A stretch of DNA of 64,000 bases from Desertivirga brevis (GTDB taxonomy: Bacteria > Bacteroidota > Bacteroidia > Sphingobacteriales > Sphingobacteriaceae): positions 310,001-374,000 of the forward strand of contig NZ_JAFEWF010000005.1 of NCBI RefSeq assembly GCF_017355835.1. The letters are read 5' to 3'. The notes below the pieces were generated by a model. It saw nothing but the letters and a program-made list of their open reading frames with translations, was not told the DNA's origin and did no database searches. Shown one piece after another: positions 37,904-45,607 of this stretch. Numbering within the stretch: position 1 is the first letter of the stretch; each line of letters begins with the position of its first letter. Both the position numbers and the translations under genes were made by a program.

Positions 37904-39440
37904 CGGCAGGAATAACTAAGGGGAGGGTAAAACTAAAAGTGGAACCTTTCCCGGGTTCGCTGTCGACCCATAACGTACCGCCATGATTTTTAACTATCTG
38001 CTCGCAAACATAAAGACCCATCCCCATTCCAGGAAACGCTTTCTGCGTTTCTGTAACCCGGTAAAATCTCTGAAATATTCTGCTTTGTTCTTCAGGCCGG
38101 ATCCCTACTCCAAAATCAGTTACTGATATCTTTATAAAATCGCTTACAACAAAAATAGTAACAATTACCTCTTTTCCCTCCGGAGAATATTTGATAGCAT
38201 TAGAGATAAGATTTTTAATCACCTGAACTATTTGCGACTCGTCACCGTAATATTTTTGCGGACCATTACCCTTCCGCATTATTGAATGGGTTTTAAAGCC
38301 TTCCTGGAAAGCATTTATAGCATCCGAAACGGCAGAATTAATATCGAAGTAGTCGCGGTAAATCTCAATATTTCCTGACTGGATCTTCGAAACGTTCAGC
38401 AATTCGTTAATCAAATTTCCCAGGCGTTGAATATGGGTATTTGCTTTCTCAAGGGCCGATGTAAATTGTTCCGGAAGCTGTGAGGAAGGGGTTTTTTGCA
38501 GGATTTGAATGAAGCCTCGAACAGTTGTTAGTGGAGTTTTAAGTTCGTGACTCGCTATAGACAGGAAGTCATCCTTCCGACGTTCAATTTCACGACGATC
38601 TGTTATATCTTCAATAGCCAACAAAACATGATTCTTATACTGCCCTTCCAATTCAACGCGGTGGGCATTTAAAAGCATAAGCTTCTTACCAATATGAGGG
38701 AAGTCATGCTCTACTTCGAAATCTAAAACAGGATTATTAGTGGGAAGAACATCTTCAAGCAGGTTGCGCAGCGTTTCTATAGCCCATTGTCCATTGCCAA
38801 GATTAAATAGGTTTGTACCTTCTGTTTCAGCTCTTGACACTTTAAATACCCTTATAAATTGATCATTAACAGTGAGAACATTCATTTGATCATCCAGTAC
38901 CACCAGGCATTCCCTAACAGTTTGAATTATACTAAGAAGGTATTCTTCACTCTCCCTCAATTCACGGGTGCGTTCTTGTACAAGTCTTTCAGTGTCTCTC
39001 TGAATCCGCTCCAGGTCTTCCTTAGCCCTTCTTCTAGCCGAGATATCATTTTGTATCCCCACAAAATGAGTAACTAAACCCGTAGGATCTTTAATTGGAG
39101 TAACGTATAGCTCATTCCAAAAAAAATTACCGTTCTTCTTATAATTCCTAATTTCAACCGTGCAGGGCAATCCTTTTTGAACGGCTTCCTTTATCTTCAA
39201 CCTCGCATCCTGCTGTCTGTCCTCCTTTTGTAAAAAACGGCAATTCCTTCCAATAACCTCATGTCTGACATATCCTGTCATGCGTTCAAAAGCAGCATTA
39301 CAATAGATAATAGGATTATCCTCTAGTAAATTATCGGTAATGATGACACCTGTAATGCTAGCATCAAGCGCCTTTCGCATCAAATCAAGCTCGTTGTCAT
39401 TTCCAGGAGAAGAAGGATCTGTATGTAACTCTTCTTTCAA
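37893..39440 (-). CDS. LOV-PAS sensor histidine kinase (blue light)
   Basis: This is a 515-residue soluble kinase. Residues about 22-135 form a LOV domain: GRNCRFLQ carries the flavin-adduct cysteine C67, followed by IRNYKKNGNFFWNELYVTPIKD and HFVGIQNDIS, all classic LOV signatures. A coiled linker (ARRRAKEDLERIQ) leads to a second PAS (about 165-285), HisKA with H298 (SHELKTP), and HATPase (about 398-510). It should bind FMN and form a cysteinyl adduct in blue light, switching kinase activity. It is the first kinase in an operon with a response regulator and the bacteriophytochrome. No membrane segments are visible. Confidence 0.93.
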   Translation of the reverse strand: MKEELHTDPSSPGNDNELDLMRKALDASITGVIITDNLLEDNPIIYCNAAFERMTGYVRHEVIGRNCRFLQKEDRQQDARLKIKEAVQKGLPCTVEIRNYKKNGNFFWNELYVTPIKDPTGLVTHFVGIQNDISARRRAKEDLERIQRDTERLVQERTRELRESEEYLLSIIQTVRECLVVLDDQMNVLTVNDQFIRVFKVSRAETEGTNLFNLGNGQWAIETLRNLLEDVLPTNNPVLDFEVEHDFPHIGKKLMLLNAHRVELEGQYKNHVLLAIEDITDRREIERRKDDFLSIASHELKTPLTTVRGFIQILQKTPSSQLPEQFTSALEKANTHIQRLGNLINELLNVSKIQSGNIEIYRDYFDINSAVSDAINAFQEGFKTHSIMRKGNGPQKYYGDESQIVQVIKNLISNAIKYSPEGKEVIVTIFVVSDFIKISVTDFGVGIRPEEQSRIFQRFYRVTETQKAFPGMGMGLYVCEQIVKNHGGTLWVDSEPGKGSTFSFTLPLVIPADEK

Positions 39441-39492
39441 TTTGTAGTTGTGTTTAATTTGTTAACCCTTAAATCTTCAAATTAGTTTGGTA

Positions 39493-39852
39493 TCATCTTA
39501 GCTCCAAATGCTCCCTGACCAGTTCGAGCAAATGATCAAGATCAAAAGGTTTAGACAAACATGAATCTGCTTCCAATTGTTCTGCAACCTCTTTTATTCG
39601 GTCGTCTGTGGATGATATAATAATTGGGATATTAGCCAATTGCTTTTCATTTTTAAGCTTAACTATGAGAGATGAAAGCTTAGCTATTCCCAACCAGTGG
39701 TCAAGCAATAGAAGATCGGGTTGAAACTTTTCTATTTCGAAATAAGCATTATTGATCGTATAAAGTATTTTAACAAAAAAGTGCTCGCTTAAAACCAGTG
39801 AAAAAATTTCACCGATATTTAAATCTTCTTCGATAATAAGTACTTTTTTCAT
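39493..39852 (-). CDS. Single-domain response regulator, divergent
   Basis: This 119-residue receiver domain has acidic residues EED (8-10), phospho-acceptor D51 in LLLDHWLG, an ISST strand and KPFD. The DHWLG motif replaces the usual DxxMP and is unusual. It is encoded 52 bases before the LOV kinase gene and 93 bases after the PAS-AraC gene, on the same strand, so it is likely part of the same signalling cluster. With the 37541 regulator this gives two stand-alone receivers beside two light-sensing kinases. Confidence 0.85.
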   Translation of the reverse strand: MKKVLIIEEDLNIGEIFSLVLSEHFFVKILYTINNAYFEIEKFQPDLLLLDHWLGIAKLSSLIVKLKNEKQLANIPIIISSTDDRIKEVAEQLEADSCLSKPFDLDHLLELVREHLELR

Positions 39853-39945
39853 TGAGTAAGTAGGGTGCCAAGGTAAAACAGGTAAAAAAAATTTCCTACC
39901 TGCTAAAGTTTAAATAATACCTGCTGGAGGCAGGATACTAACAGT

Positions 39946-41004
39946 TCAGGTTCTCGTATCTTCAAAATATACAATTAAACCACCTACTTCCTCTAAATGG
40001 TTATACCAGGGTTTCAGTTCCCATTTTACAAGACGAATACTGTTACTACTATTTAAGTAATTATGATTTGAAGAGAAACGCCGGCCTTTCAAAGCCTCAA
40101 TTGCTAGATATTTCCACTTTGGGTGAATGTCCGGATACAAATTAAAAACCGTCTTGCCGAATATATCTTGTCTCCTTCTGGAATCGAAGGATAGCCATCT
40201 ATCAGAAACTGCAAGAACTCTTAAATCATTATCCACCATGGCAATAGGGAAGGGGAGTTGTTCGATAAAAATCTTGTATCGATTATCAGCTAAATTTGCA
40301 TTACCCTCCTCTAAACTCCTTTCCCGAAGATAGTTATTGTAACAAGTTGAGAAGTTGGATGGATTAGCAAAATTTAATAGAGCTGACATTTGTTTCCGAC
40401 TGCATCGATTTTCTTTAAGGTAAGAATGAGCAAACTCCATTTGCAGCCGTCGATAATAGGCGAATGGATTTAATCCAGTTTTATTACGAAAGTCACGTTT
40501 TAATTTCGATTGAGAGATACCCTCATCTTTGGCCATTTGCTCAATGCCAGGAAACCTGGAAAGGACATTTAACTGAAGAGTTTTAATAATTTCAATTGCA
40601 TGATCTCTATACTTTACCCCTTGAACACCAGAATGCATTGGCGCGACGGGCGCAACGATATCGGCAGCATGCACATAAAAGCCTTCGACCTTATCTCCAA
40701 TTATGTCTGGTGTGTAACTAACAATAGCCCTGCGAATTCCGCCTCCTGGAATTACAAATTCCCGTTCGAAAGCTTGCGGCTCACCTTGGAAGACCTTCCG
40801 TATCATCGGCAGGTGTTTATCATAAATGGGACCTAGAAATTCTCTTAACGTGGATTTATTTACAATATCTTCCGGCTTTATTCCGAGCCATTCCTCATAT
40901 GCTCGATTTGCAAAGCGGCAGACCATATTCTTATCCCAATAACCTAGTAAAGCTTTTGTGTTAGCAAGTATTTTAAATCCCAGCTCCTCCGTATCCTTAC
41001 CCAT
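39946..41004 (-). CDS. PAS - AraC-type HTH - PAS transcriptional regulator
   Basis: This is a 352-residue soluble regulator with an unusual order. An N-terminal PAS domain (about 10-115; LLGYWDKNMVCRFANRAYEEWLGI) is followed by an AraC-type HTH (about 145-235; MAKDEGISQSKLKRDFRNKT and FANPSNFSTCYNNYLRER), then a second PAS domain (about 245-350; FPIAMVDNDLRVLAVSDRWL). Most AraC-type regulators have the HTH at the C-terminus. No LOV cysteine or other cofactor residue is obvious in either PAS, so the signal is unknown. A tandem 13-bp repeat lies just upstream and may be its own operator. It is encoded directly ahead of the light-signalling operon. Confidence 0.85.
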   Translation of the reverse strand: MGKDTEELGFKILANTKALLGYWDKNMVCRFANRAYEEWLGIKPEDIVNKSTLREFLGPIYDKHLPMIRKVFQGEPQAFEREFVIPGGGIRRAIVSYTPDIIGDKVEGFYVHAADIVAPVAPMHSGVQGVKYRDHAIEIIKTLQLNVLSRFPGIEQMAKDEGISQSKLKRDFRNKTGLNPFAYYRRLQMEFAHSYLKENRCSRKQMSALLNFANPSNFSTCYNNYLRERSLEEGNANLADNRYKIFIEQLPFPIAMVDNDLRVLAVSDRWLSFDSRRRQDIFGKTVFNLYPDIHPKWKYLAIEALKGRRFSSNHNYLNSSNSIRLVKWELKPWYNHLEEVGGLIVYFEDTRT

Positions 41005-41038
41005 ACTTAAACTTAGAATTAACGATTATACAATTATA

Positions 41039-41068
41039 AGTATAAATACGGTTTCAGTATAAATACGG
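41039..41068. promoter_or_regulatory. Tandem 13-bp repeat upstream of the PAS-AraC gene
   Basis: AGTATAAATACGG occurs at 41039-41051 and again at 41056-41068, 17 bp start to start. It lies 35 to 64 bases ahead of the minus-strand start of the regulator gene. Direct repeats are the usual site type for AraC proteins, so autoregulation is plausible. Confidence 0.5.
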
Positions 41069-41188
41069 ATCTTTTGACCGATTGAAAATCTTTCAAAAAA
41101 CTGATTTACAAATACTTAATTTACTACTAATTAATAATCAAATCATTTTGGGGGTAAACAAAGAGGAATGGAAACTATCTTTTAATTA

Positions 41189-43429
41189 TTAAATTAATTT
41201 ATCAGGTGTAACAGGTAACTCCCTTATCCGTTTACCTGTGGCATTGAAAATAGCATTTGTAATAGCCGGGGCAACGCCAATAATAGCAATTTCACCAAGG
41301 CCTTTAGTTCCCATAGGATCCACGATATAGTCGGGCTTGTTTACGAAATACACCTCAATAGGAGGCACGTCAGCGTGAACAGGGACGTGATAATCCCCCA
41401 GATCTTTTGTAACGTATCTACCGTAGCGGTGATCCATCACTGCGTCTTCCTGAAGAGCCATTCCAATTCCCCCGGTAACGCCCCCTATCAACTGATTGGC
41501 CGCGGTTTTCTTATTTACTATTGTTCCTGCATCCGCACAACTTACTACTTTTTTAACTCTTACTTGCCCAGTTAATGGGTGAACATGTACTTCGGCAAAG
41601 TGGACAGAAAAAGAATATCTTGAGTATTTAGAAGCTTCCTGATCAGGCTTCGAATCTTGAAGCACATCTAACTCTGAGAGATTCTGTTTCTTAAGGACCT
41701 CAGTATACGACACTTTTACTGAAGGAGATTTGGAAAGTGATATAAAGCCTTTGTCGAAAGTAATATCTTCGAGTTTCAAATTAGCAAAACGTTTATCGGA
41801 GGCGGGGGCCATTGCGAGAAGCTTTTCCTTCATTGCCTTACAGGTAGCTACTACTGCAGAGCCTACAGTGGCCACTGTAGCTGATCCACCCTGATTAGGT
41901 GCCTGAGGAAAATCAGAATTACCAAGTTGAAATGTAATTTTATCGGGGCTCAAACCCAAATGCTCTGACGCGATCTGCACCATAGCTGTTCCTGTTCCAG
42001 GACCAATATCAGTTACTGCGCTTTGAAATACCACATTTCCATTAGCTAACAGTTTAGCCCTTACAGCTGCCGCCCCCCTGTGTGCTCCAAAAGTACCTAC
42101 TCCCATGCCATAGCCAACCAGCCATTCTCCAGACTTAACACCTCCCGGCTTTAAGGAACGTTTACTCCATCCGATCTTTTCAGCTCCTGCGTGTATACAT
42201 TCCTTTAGATATTTTGTAGACCATGGTAGGTTTTTGTCAGGGTCGGTATCCGTATGATTCATTAAACGGAATTGTACAGGGTCAATATTTAGCGCGAAGG
42301 CAAGTTCATCCATTGCTGATTCTAAAGCAAAAGCTCCGGTAGCCTCTCCAGGACCCCGCATCCATATAGGTGTACTTACATCCAACGGCAGAAGCCGGTA
42401 TTTCGTACCAAGGTTTGGACTCGTATACATCATTTTCGTTTGCTGCAGGGTAGACTCCGTAAATTCCTCATAAGATGAAGTCTGGCCGATGGCTTCATGA
42501 TAAATACCGGTGATCTTACCATCCCTATCTGCACCAATCCCTATTTTTTGCCAGGTATAAGGTCTGTAACCAACCATAAAGAACATCTGTTCGCGCGTTA
42601 GCATAACTTTTACCGGCCGTTTCACCATCTTTGCAGCAATAATAGCAGCGGTTTCATGGGGCCAGTTATGTAAGCCATTTCCAAAAGCGCCACCAACAAA
42701 CTCAGAGATCACCCTTACATTTTGCACGGGGATCTTCCATTCGTTGGCAAAAGCCTGCTGAGTAGGCTTTGTCCCCTGCACTTTATCATAAACGACCAGC
42801 TTGTCATCTGCCTCCCAATATGCTGTAATTGCCTGCAATTCCATTGGATTATGTACTTCGGTAGGATGGACGTACTCTGCTTCCAGTTTAACAGCCGCAT
42901 TTTTATAACCATCAGCTTTTCCGCGTTCATAATCTGCAAGTCCCGACTTAGAATTTTTCTTTACCACAGCAGGAACTACAGCCTTTCCCTTGTTCTCTTC
43001 AAAGTTTGTCTCATGCTTGTCCGTGTCGTACTCTGCTTTAACCAGCATTGCAGCATACCTTGCTCGTTCAAAGGTATCGGCAACGACAATGGCTATTGGC
43101 TGGCCGTTGGAGTAGACACGGTTATTGTAGAAGGCCCTTAATGGCCGTCCACCAGTTGGAGGTTCTGTTGGGTGTTCATTATCTGCCCATCCCGGAACCT
43201 TTATAGCGTTTTCATGGGAAATCACCGCAATTACCCCTGGAGCTCGAAGTGCTGCCCTAGAATCAATAGAGCGAATTTTTCCCTTAGCTATAGTACTGGA
43301 TACGATAACACCGTAGCTTATATTTGGTAACTGGTACTCGGCAGAATATCTGGCTGCACCTGTTACCTTTAGTTTACCGTCTACACGGTTCAGGGGATCT
43401 CCTATAACTTTATCGAAAAACCTGCTCAT
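41189..43429 (-). CDS. paoC: Molybdopterin subunit of periplasmic aldehyde oxidoreductase (PaoC-like)
   Basis: This 746-residue large subunit of a xanthine-oxidase-family enzyme binds the molybdenum cofactor and oxidises aldehydes or N-heterocycles. Recognisable parts are the opening DPLNRVDGKLKVTGAARYSA, EFVGGAFGNGLHNWPHETAA, WMRGPGEATGAFALESAMDE, and the catalytic glutamate E713 in MGTKGLGE. It has no signal peptide, as in E. coli PaoC, where the complex is exported together with the Tat-carrying small subunit. It is transcribed last of three genes, 14 bases after the FAD subunit. The maturation chaperone (PaoD/XdhC-like) is not encoded in the window. Substrate unknown. Confidence 0.88.
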   Translation of the reverse strand: MSRFFDKVIGDPLNRVDGKLKVTGAARYSAEYQLPNISYGVIVSSTIAKGKIRSIDSRAALRAPGVIAVISHENAIKVPGWADNEHPTEPPTGGRPLRAFYNNRVYSNGQPIAIVVADTFERARYAAMLVKAEYDTDKHETNFEENKGKAVVPAVVKKNSKSGLADYERGKADGYKNAAVKLEAEYVHPTEVHNPMELQAITAYWEADDKLVVYDKVQGTKPTQQAFANEWKIPVQNVRVISEFVGGAFGNGLHNWPHETAAIIAAKMVKRPVKVMLTREQMFFMVGYRPYTWQKIGIGADRDGKITGIYHEAIGQTSSYEEFTESTLQQTKMMYTSPNLGTKYRLLPLDVSTPIWMRGPGEATGAFALESAMDELAFALNIDPVQFRLMNHTDTDPDKNLPWSTKYLKECIHAGAEKIGWSKRSLKPGGVKSGEWLVGYGMGVGTFGAHRGAAAVRAKLLANGNVVFQSAVTDIGPGTGTAMVQIASEHLGLSPDKITFQLGNSDFPQAPNQGGSATVATVGSAVVATCKAMKEKLLAMAPASDKRFANLKLEDITFDKGFISLSKSPSVKVSYTEVLKKQNLSELDVLQDSKPDQEASKYSRYSFSVHFAEVHVHPLTGQVRVKKVVSCADAGTIVNKKTAANQLIGGVTGGIGMALQEDAVMDHRYGRYVTKDLGDYHVPVHADVPPIEVYFVNKPDYIVDPMGTKGLGEIAIIGVAPAITNAIFNATGKRIRELPVTPDKLI

Positions 43430-43443
43430 GGAATGTCTGATTT

Positions 43444-44427
43444 TTAAACCAATTTTGATGCAACCTTTAATGCCTGTACAATAGAATTAGGAGCTAGCTT
43501 CAACTTAAATTCATTATATTTAAATCCTTTTGCGCCTTTCATTGCAATCTGTGCCGCTTGCTGGAAACTGAATTCAGACACAGGCTTTCCTATTAAGGAA
43601 CGCTCTGCTTCGGTTAAACGCCAGGGCTTATGAGCTACTCCGCCCAATGCAAGCCGGGCATCTTTGATCACCTTTTTTTCAATTTGTAAAGCTACGGCCA
43701 CTGAAACGAGTGCAAAAGCATAAGAAGCCCGGTCGCGAACCTTTAGGTAGTATACATTTTTTGCAAAAGTGTTCTCAGGTATTTCTACACCCAAAATCAA
43801 TTCACCCGCCATCAAATTGGTGTCTATTTCAGGTTTATCTCCCGGAAGACGGTGAAGGTCTATAAAAGGAATCCGGCGCTGGCCTCTTGGTCCGTCTACC
43901 AATACCGATGCATCCAAAGCAACTAAGGCTACGCTCATATCGCTGGGATGGACGGCTATACACTTGTCACTGAATCCAAAAATGGCATGCATCCTGTTAA
44001 ATCCTTCCAGAGCTCCGCATCCGCTTCCAGGCTCTCTTTTATTGCAGGGGAGTGAAGTGTCGTAAAAATAGTGGCAGCGAGTCCGTTGTAACATATTCCC
44101 TCCAACAGTTGCCATATTCCTTATCTGCGCAGATGCTCCTGCATTAAGAGCTTGCGCTAGTAATGGCTGTTTCTGCTGCACCAGCTTATTTTCGGCCACA
44201 GCGCTATTTAAAGCCAAAGAGCCGATTTTTAGTAATTTATCATCTGAAGAAATTTGGTTTAAAGGAAGCCGTGAGATATCAACAATTCTTTCAGGCATCA
44301 TGATACCTCGCTTCATCAAATCTACAAGGTTCGTTCCTCCTGCAATAAACATCGATGATCTATCTTTAGAAATTGCATCTATGGCCGCCTTGGTTTCAGT
44401 AGCACGGGTATATTGAAACTGGATCAT
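43444..44427 (-). CDS. paoB: FAD-binding subunit of periplasmic aldehyde oxidoreductase (PaoB-like)
   Basis: This 327-residue medium subunit belongs to the CO dehydrogenase flavoprotein family. FIAGGTNLVDLMKRG and ATVGGNMLQRTRC mark the FAD fold. The cysteines in TRCHYFYDTSLPCNK and GSGCGAL lie in the insert that carries a [4Fe-4S] cluster in the PaoB branch, which sets this protein apart from plain xanthine dehydrogenases. The start overlaps the small-subunit gene by four bases (ATGA), a sign of translational coupling. Confidence 0.88.
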   Translation of the reverse strand: MIQFQYTRATETKAAIDAISKDRSSMFIAGGTNLVDLMKRGIMMPERIVDISRLPLNQISSDDKLLKIGSLALNSAVAENKLVQQKQPLLAQALNAGASAQIRNMATVGGNMLQRTRCHYFYDTSLPCNKREPGSGCGALEGFNRMHAIFGFSDKCIAVHPSDMSVALVALDASVLVDGPRGQRRIPFIDLHRLPGDKPEIDTNLMAGELILGVEIPENTFAKNVYYLKVRDRASYAFALVSVAVALQIEKKVIKDARLALGGVAHKPWRLTEAERSLIGKPVSEFSFQQAAQIAMKGAKGFKYNEFKLKLAPNSIVQALKVASKLV

Positions 44428-45062
44428 ACCTTCCTTCCTCCGTTCTTTACTTCTACTATTGCATTAACTATATTAGGGTAGGCTCCGCATCTACAAATAT
44501 TACCACTCATAAATTCTCTTATCTCGTCTTCAGAACCGGCGTGGCCTTCCCTGATGCAAGCCACAGCAGACATGATCTGACCAGGTGTACAATATCCGCA
44601 TTGAAAGCCGTCATGTTTTAGAAAAGCTTCCTGCATTGGATGCAGTTTATCTCCTTGGGCAAGGCCTTCAATAGTTGTAACTTTCTGACCATCCTGCATT
44701 ACAGCCAGAGTAAGACAAGACAAAACGCGTTTTCCATTTACGTGTACAGTACAAGCTCCACACTGACCGTAATCGCAACCCTTTTTAGTACCTGTGAGGT
44801 TCAGCTGTTCCCTTAAAAGATCTAAAAGAGTAACTCTTGGCTCTACCATTAGACTTTTACTCTCACCATTTATATTTAATTTCAAGGGAATCTTTTCAAG
44901 TGCTTCCGCAAGTTTCTCGTCCCACTGTTTGTCTGCTGCTTTTATTGCTACTGAGGGAGTTAACGCAACTCCAGTCAATACTGCCGACTGTTTCAGAAAA
45001 TCCCGCCGGCTCTCATTCTTTAATTCACCGCCTTTCTGGTTCTTTGGATTTGATCTGTCCAT
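44424..45062 (-). CDS. paoA: [2Fe-2S] subunit with Tat signal (PaoA-like)
   Basis: This 212-residue iron-sulfur subunit starts with a twin-arginine signal (SRRDFLKQSAVLTGVALTP), so the complex should act in the periplasm. The plant-ferredoxin-type cluster motif is GCDYGQCGACTVHVNGKRVLSC, and the second cluster is in FQCGYCTPGQIM and GNICRCGAYPN. Electrons would pass from molybdenum through these clusters to FAD. It is the first gene of the three-gene operon and lies divergent to the DUF6660 gene. Confidence 0.9.
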   Translation of the reverse strand: MDRSNPKNQKGGELKNESRRDFLKQSAVLTGVALTPSVAIKAADKQWDEKLAEALEKIPLKLNINGESKSLMVEPRVTLLDLLREQLNLTGTKKGCDYGQCGACTVHVNGKRVLSCLTLAVMQDGQKVTTIEGLAQGDKLHPMQEAFLKHDGFQCGYCTPGQIMSAVACIREGHAGSEDEIREFMSGNICRCGAYPNIVNAIVEVKNGGRKV

Positions 45063-45223
45063 GCTATTAAGTTCAAATGCTGGATTAATATTGAGGGTAT
45101 TACGAATTACTAATTACAGTAGCAACCTCTTTGTTTAAACTATTTGTAATTAGGATTCGTTCCACGAATAATGGAGACCCATTAATCTCTCGTCAAATCA
45201 ATAGTTAATAAAAATTCACTTAT

Positions 45224-45231
45224 TATCTTTG
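45224..45231 (+). promoter_or_regulatory. Promoter -7 element TATCTTTG before DUF6660
   Basis: TATCTTTG fits TAnnTTTG exactly and ends five bases before the ATG of the DUF6660 gene. Transcription would then start at or within a few bases of the start codon, leaving little or no leader. The -33 element is weak (AGTTAA region). Confidence 0.5.
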
Positions 45232-45236
45232 CGCTG

Positions 45237-45545
45237 ATGAAAGTACTTGCAATTTTCATGACGATTTTAATGCTCATTACGGGAGTAGATCTTTGTAATG
45301 ATCTGGATAGTTATGAAAGAAATGTAAGAAAAGAAGTTGGACAGGCGGACAACGGTAAGCATCCTGATGAGAAACCTTGCTCTCCGTTCTGTCACTGTGC
45401 CCGCTGCCCTTTTTCCGTTATACTTCCCTCGATATTAAATGTGCTAAATATCTCATTTATCAAATCAGAGAAGTACGAGGCTTATTCAGTTACCTATAGC
45501 ATTCAATTTGCCGTTTCTATTTGGCAACCCCCAAAAGCAGCTTAA
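45237..45545 (+). CDS. DUF6660 family small exported Cys-rich protein
   Basis: This is a 102-residue protein with a hydrophobic N-terminal segment (KVLAIFMTILMLITGVD) that can be a signal peptide or anchor. Its core has a Cys/His-rich stretch (KPCSPFCHCARCPF), and its C-terminal half is moderately hydrophobic. This pattern matches small DUF6660 proteins that often precede a TonB-dependent receptor gene in Bacteroidota, as here (62 bases to the next start). The cysteines suggest metal binding, perhaps copper or iron, which is inference. Confidence 0.75.
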   Translation: MKVLAIFMTILMLITGVDLCNDLDSYERNVRKEVGQADNGKHPDEKPCSPFCHCARCPFSVILPSILNVLNISFIKSEKYEAYSVTYSIQFAVSIWQPPKAA

Positions 45546-45607
45546 ACCTTCACTAATTATTATCAATTTAATCTTACCAACTCCCAGAAGGGATTATACA
45601 ACTTTCA

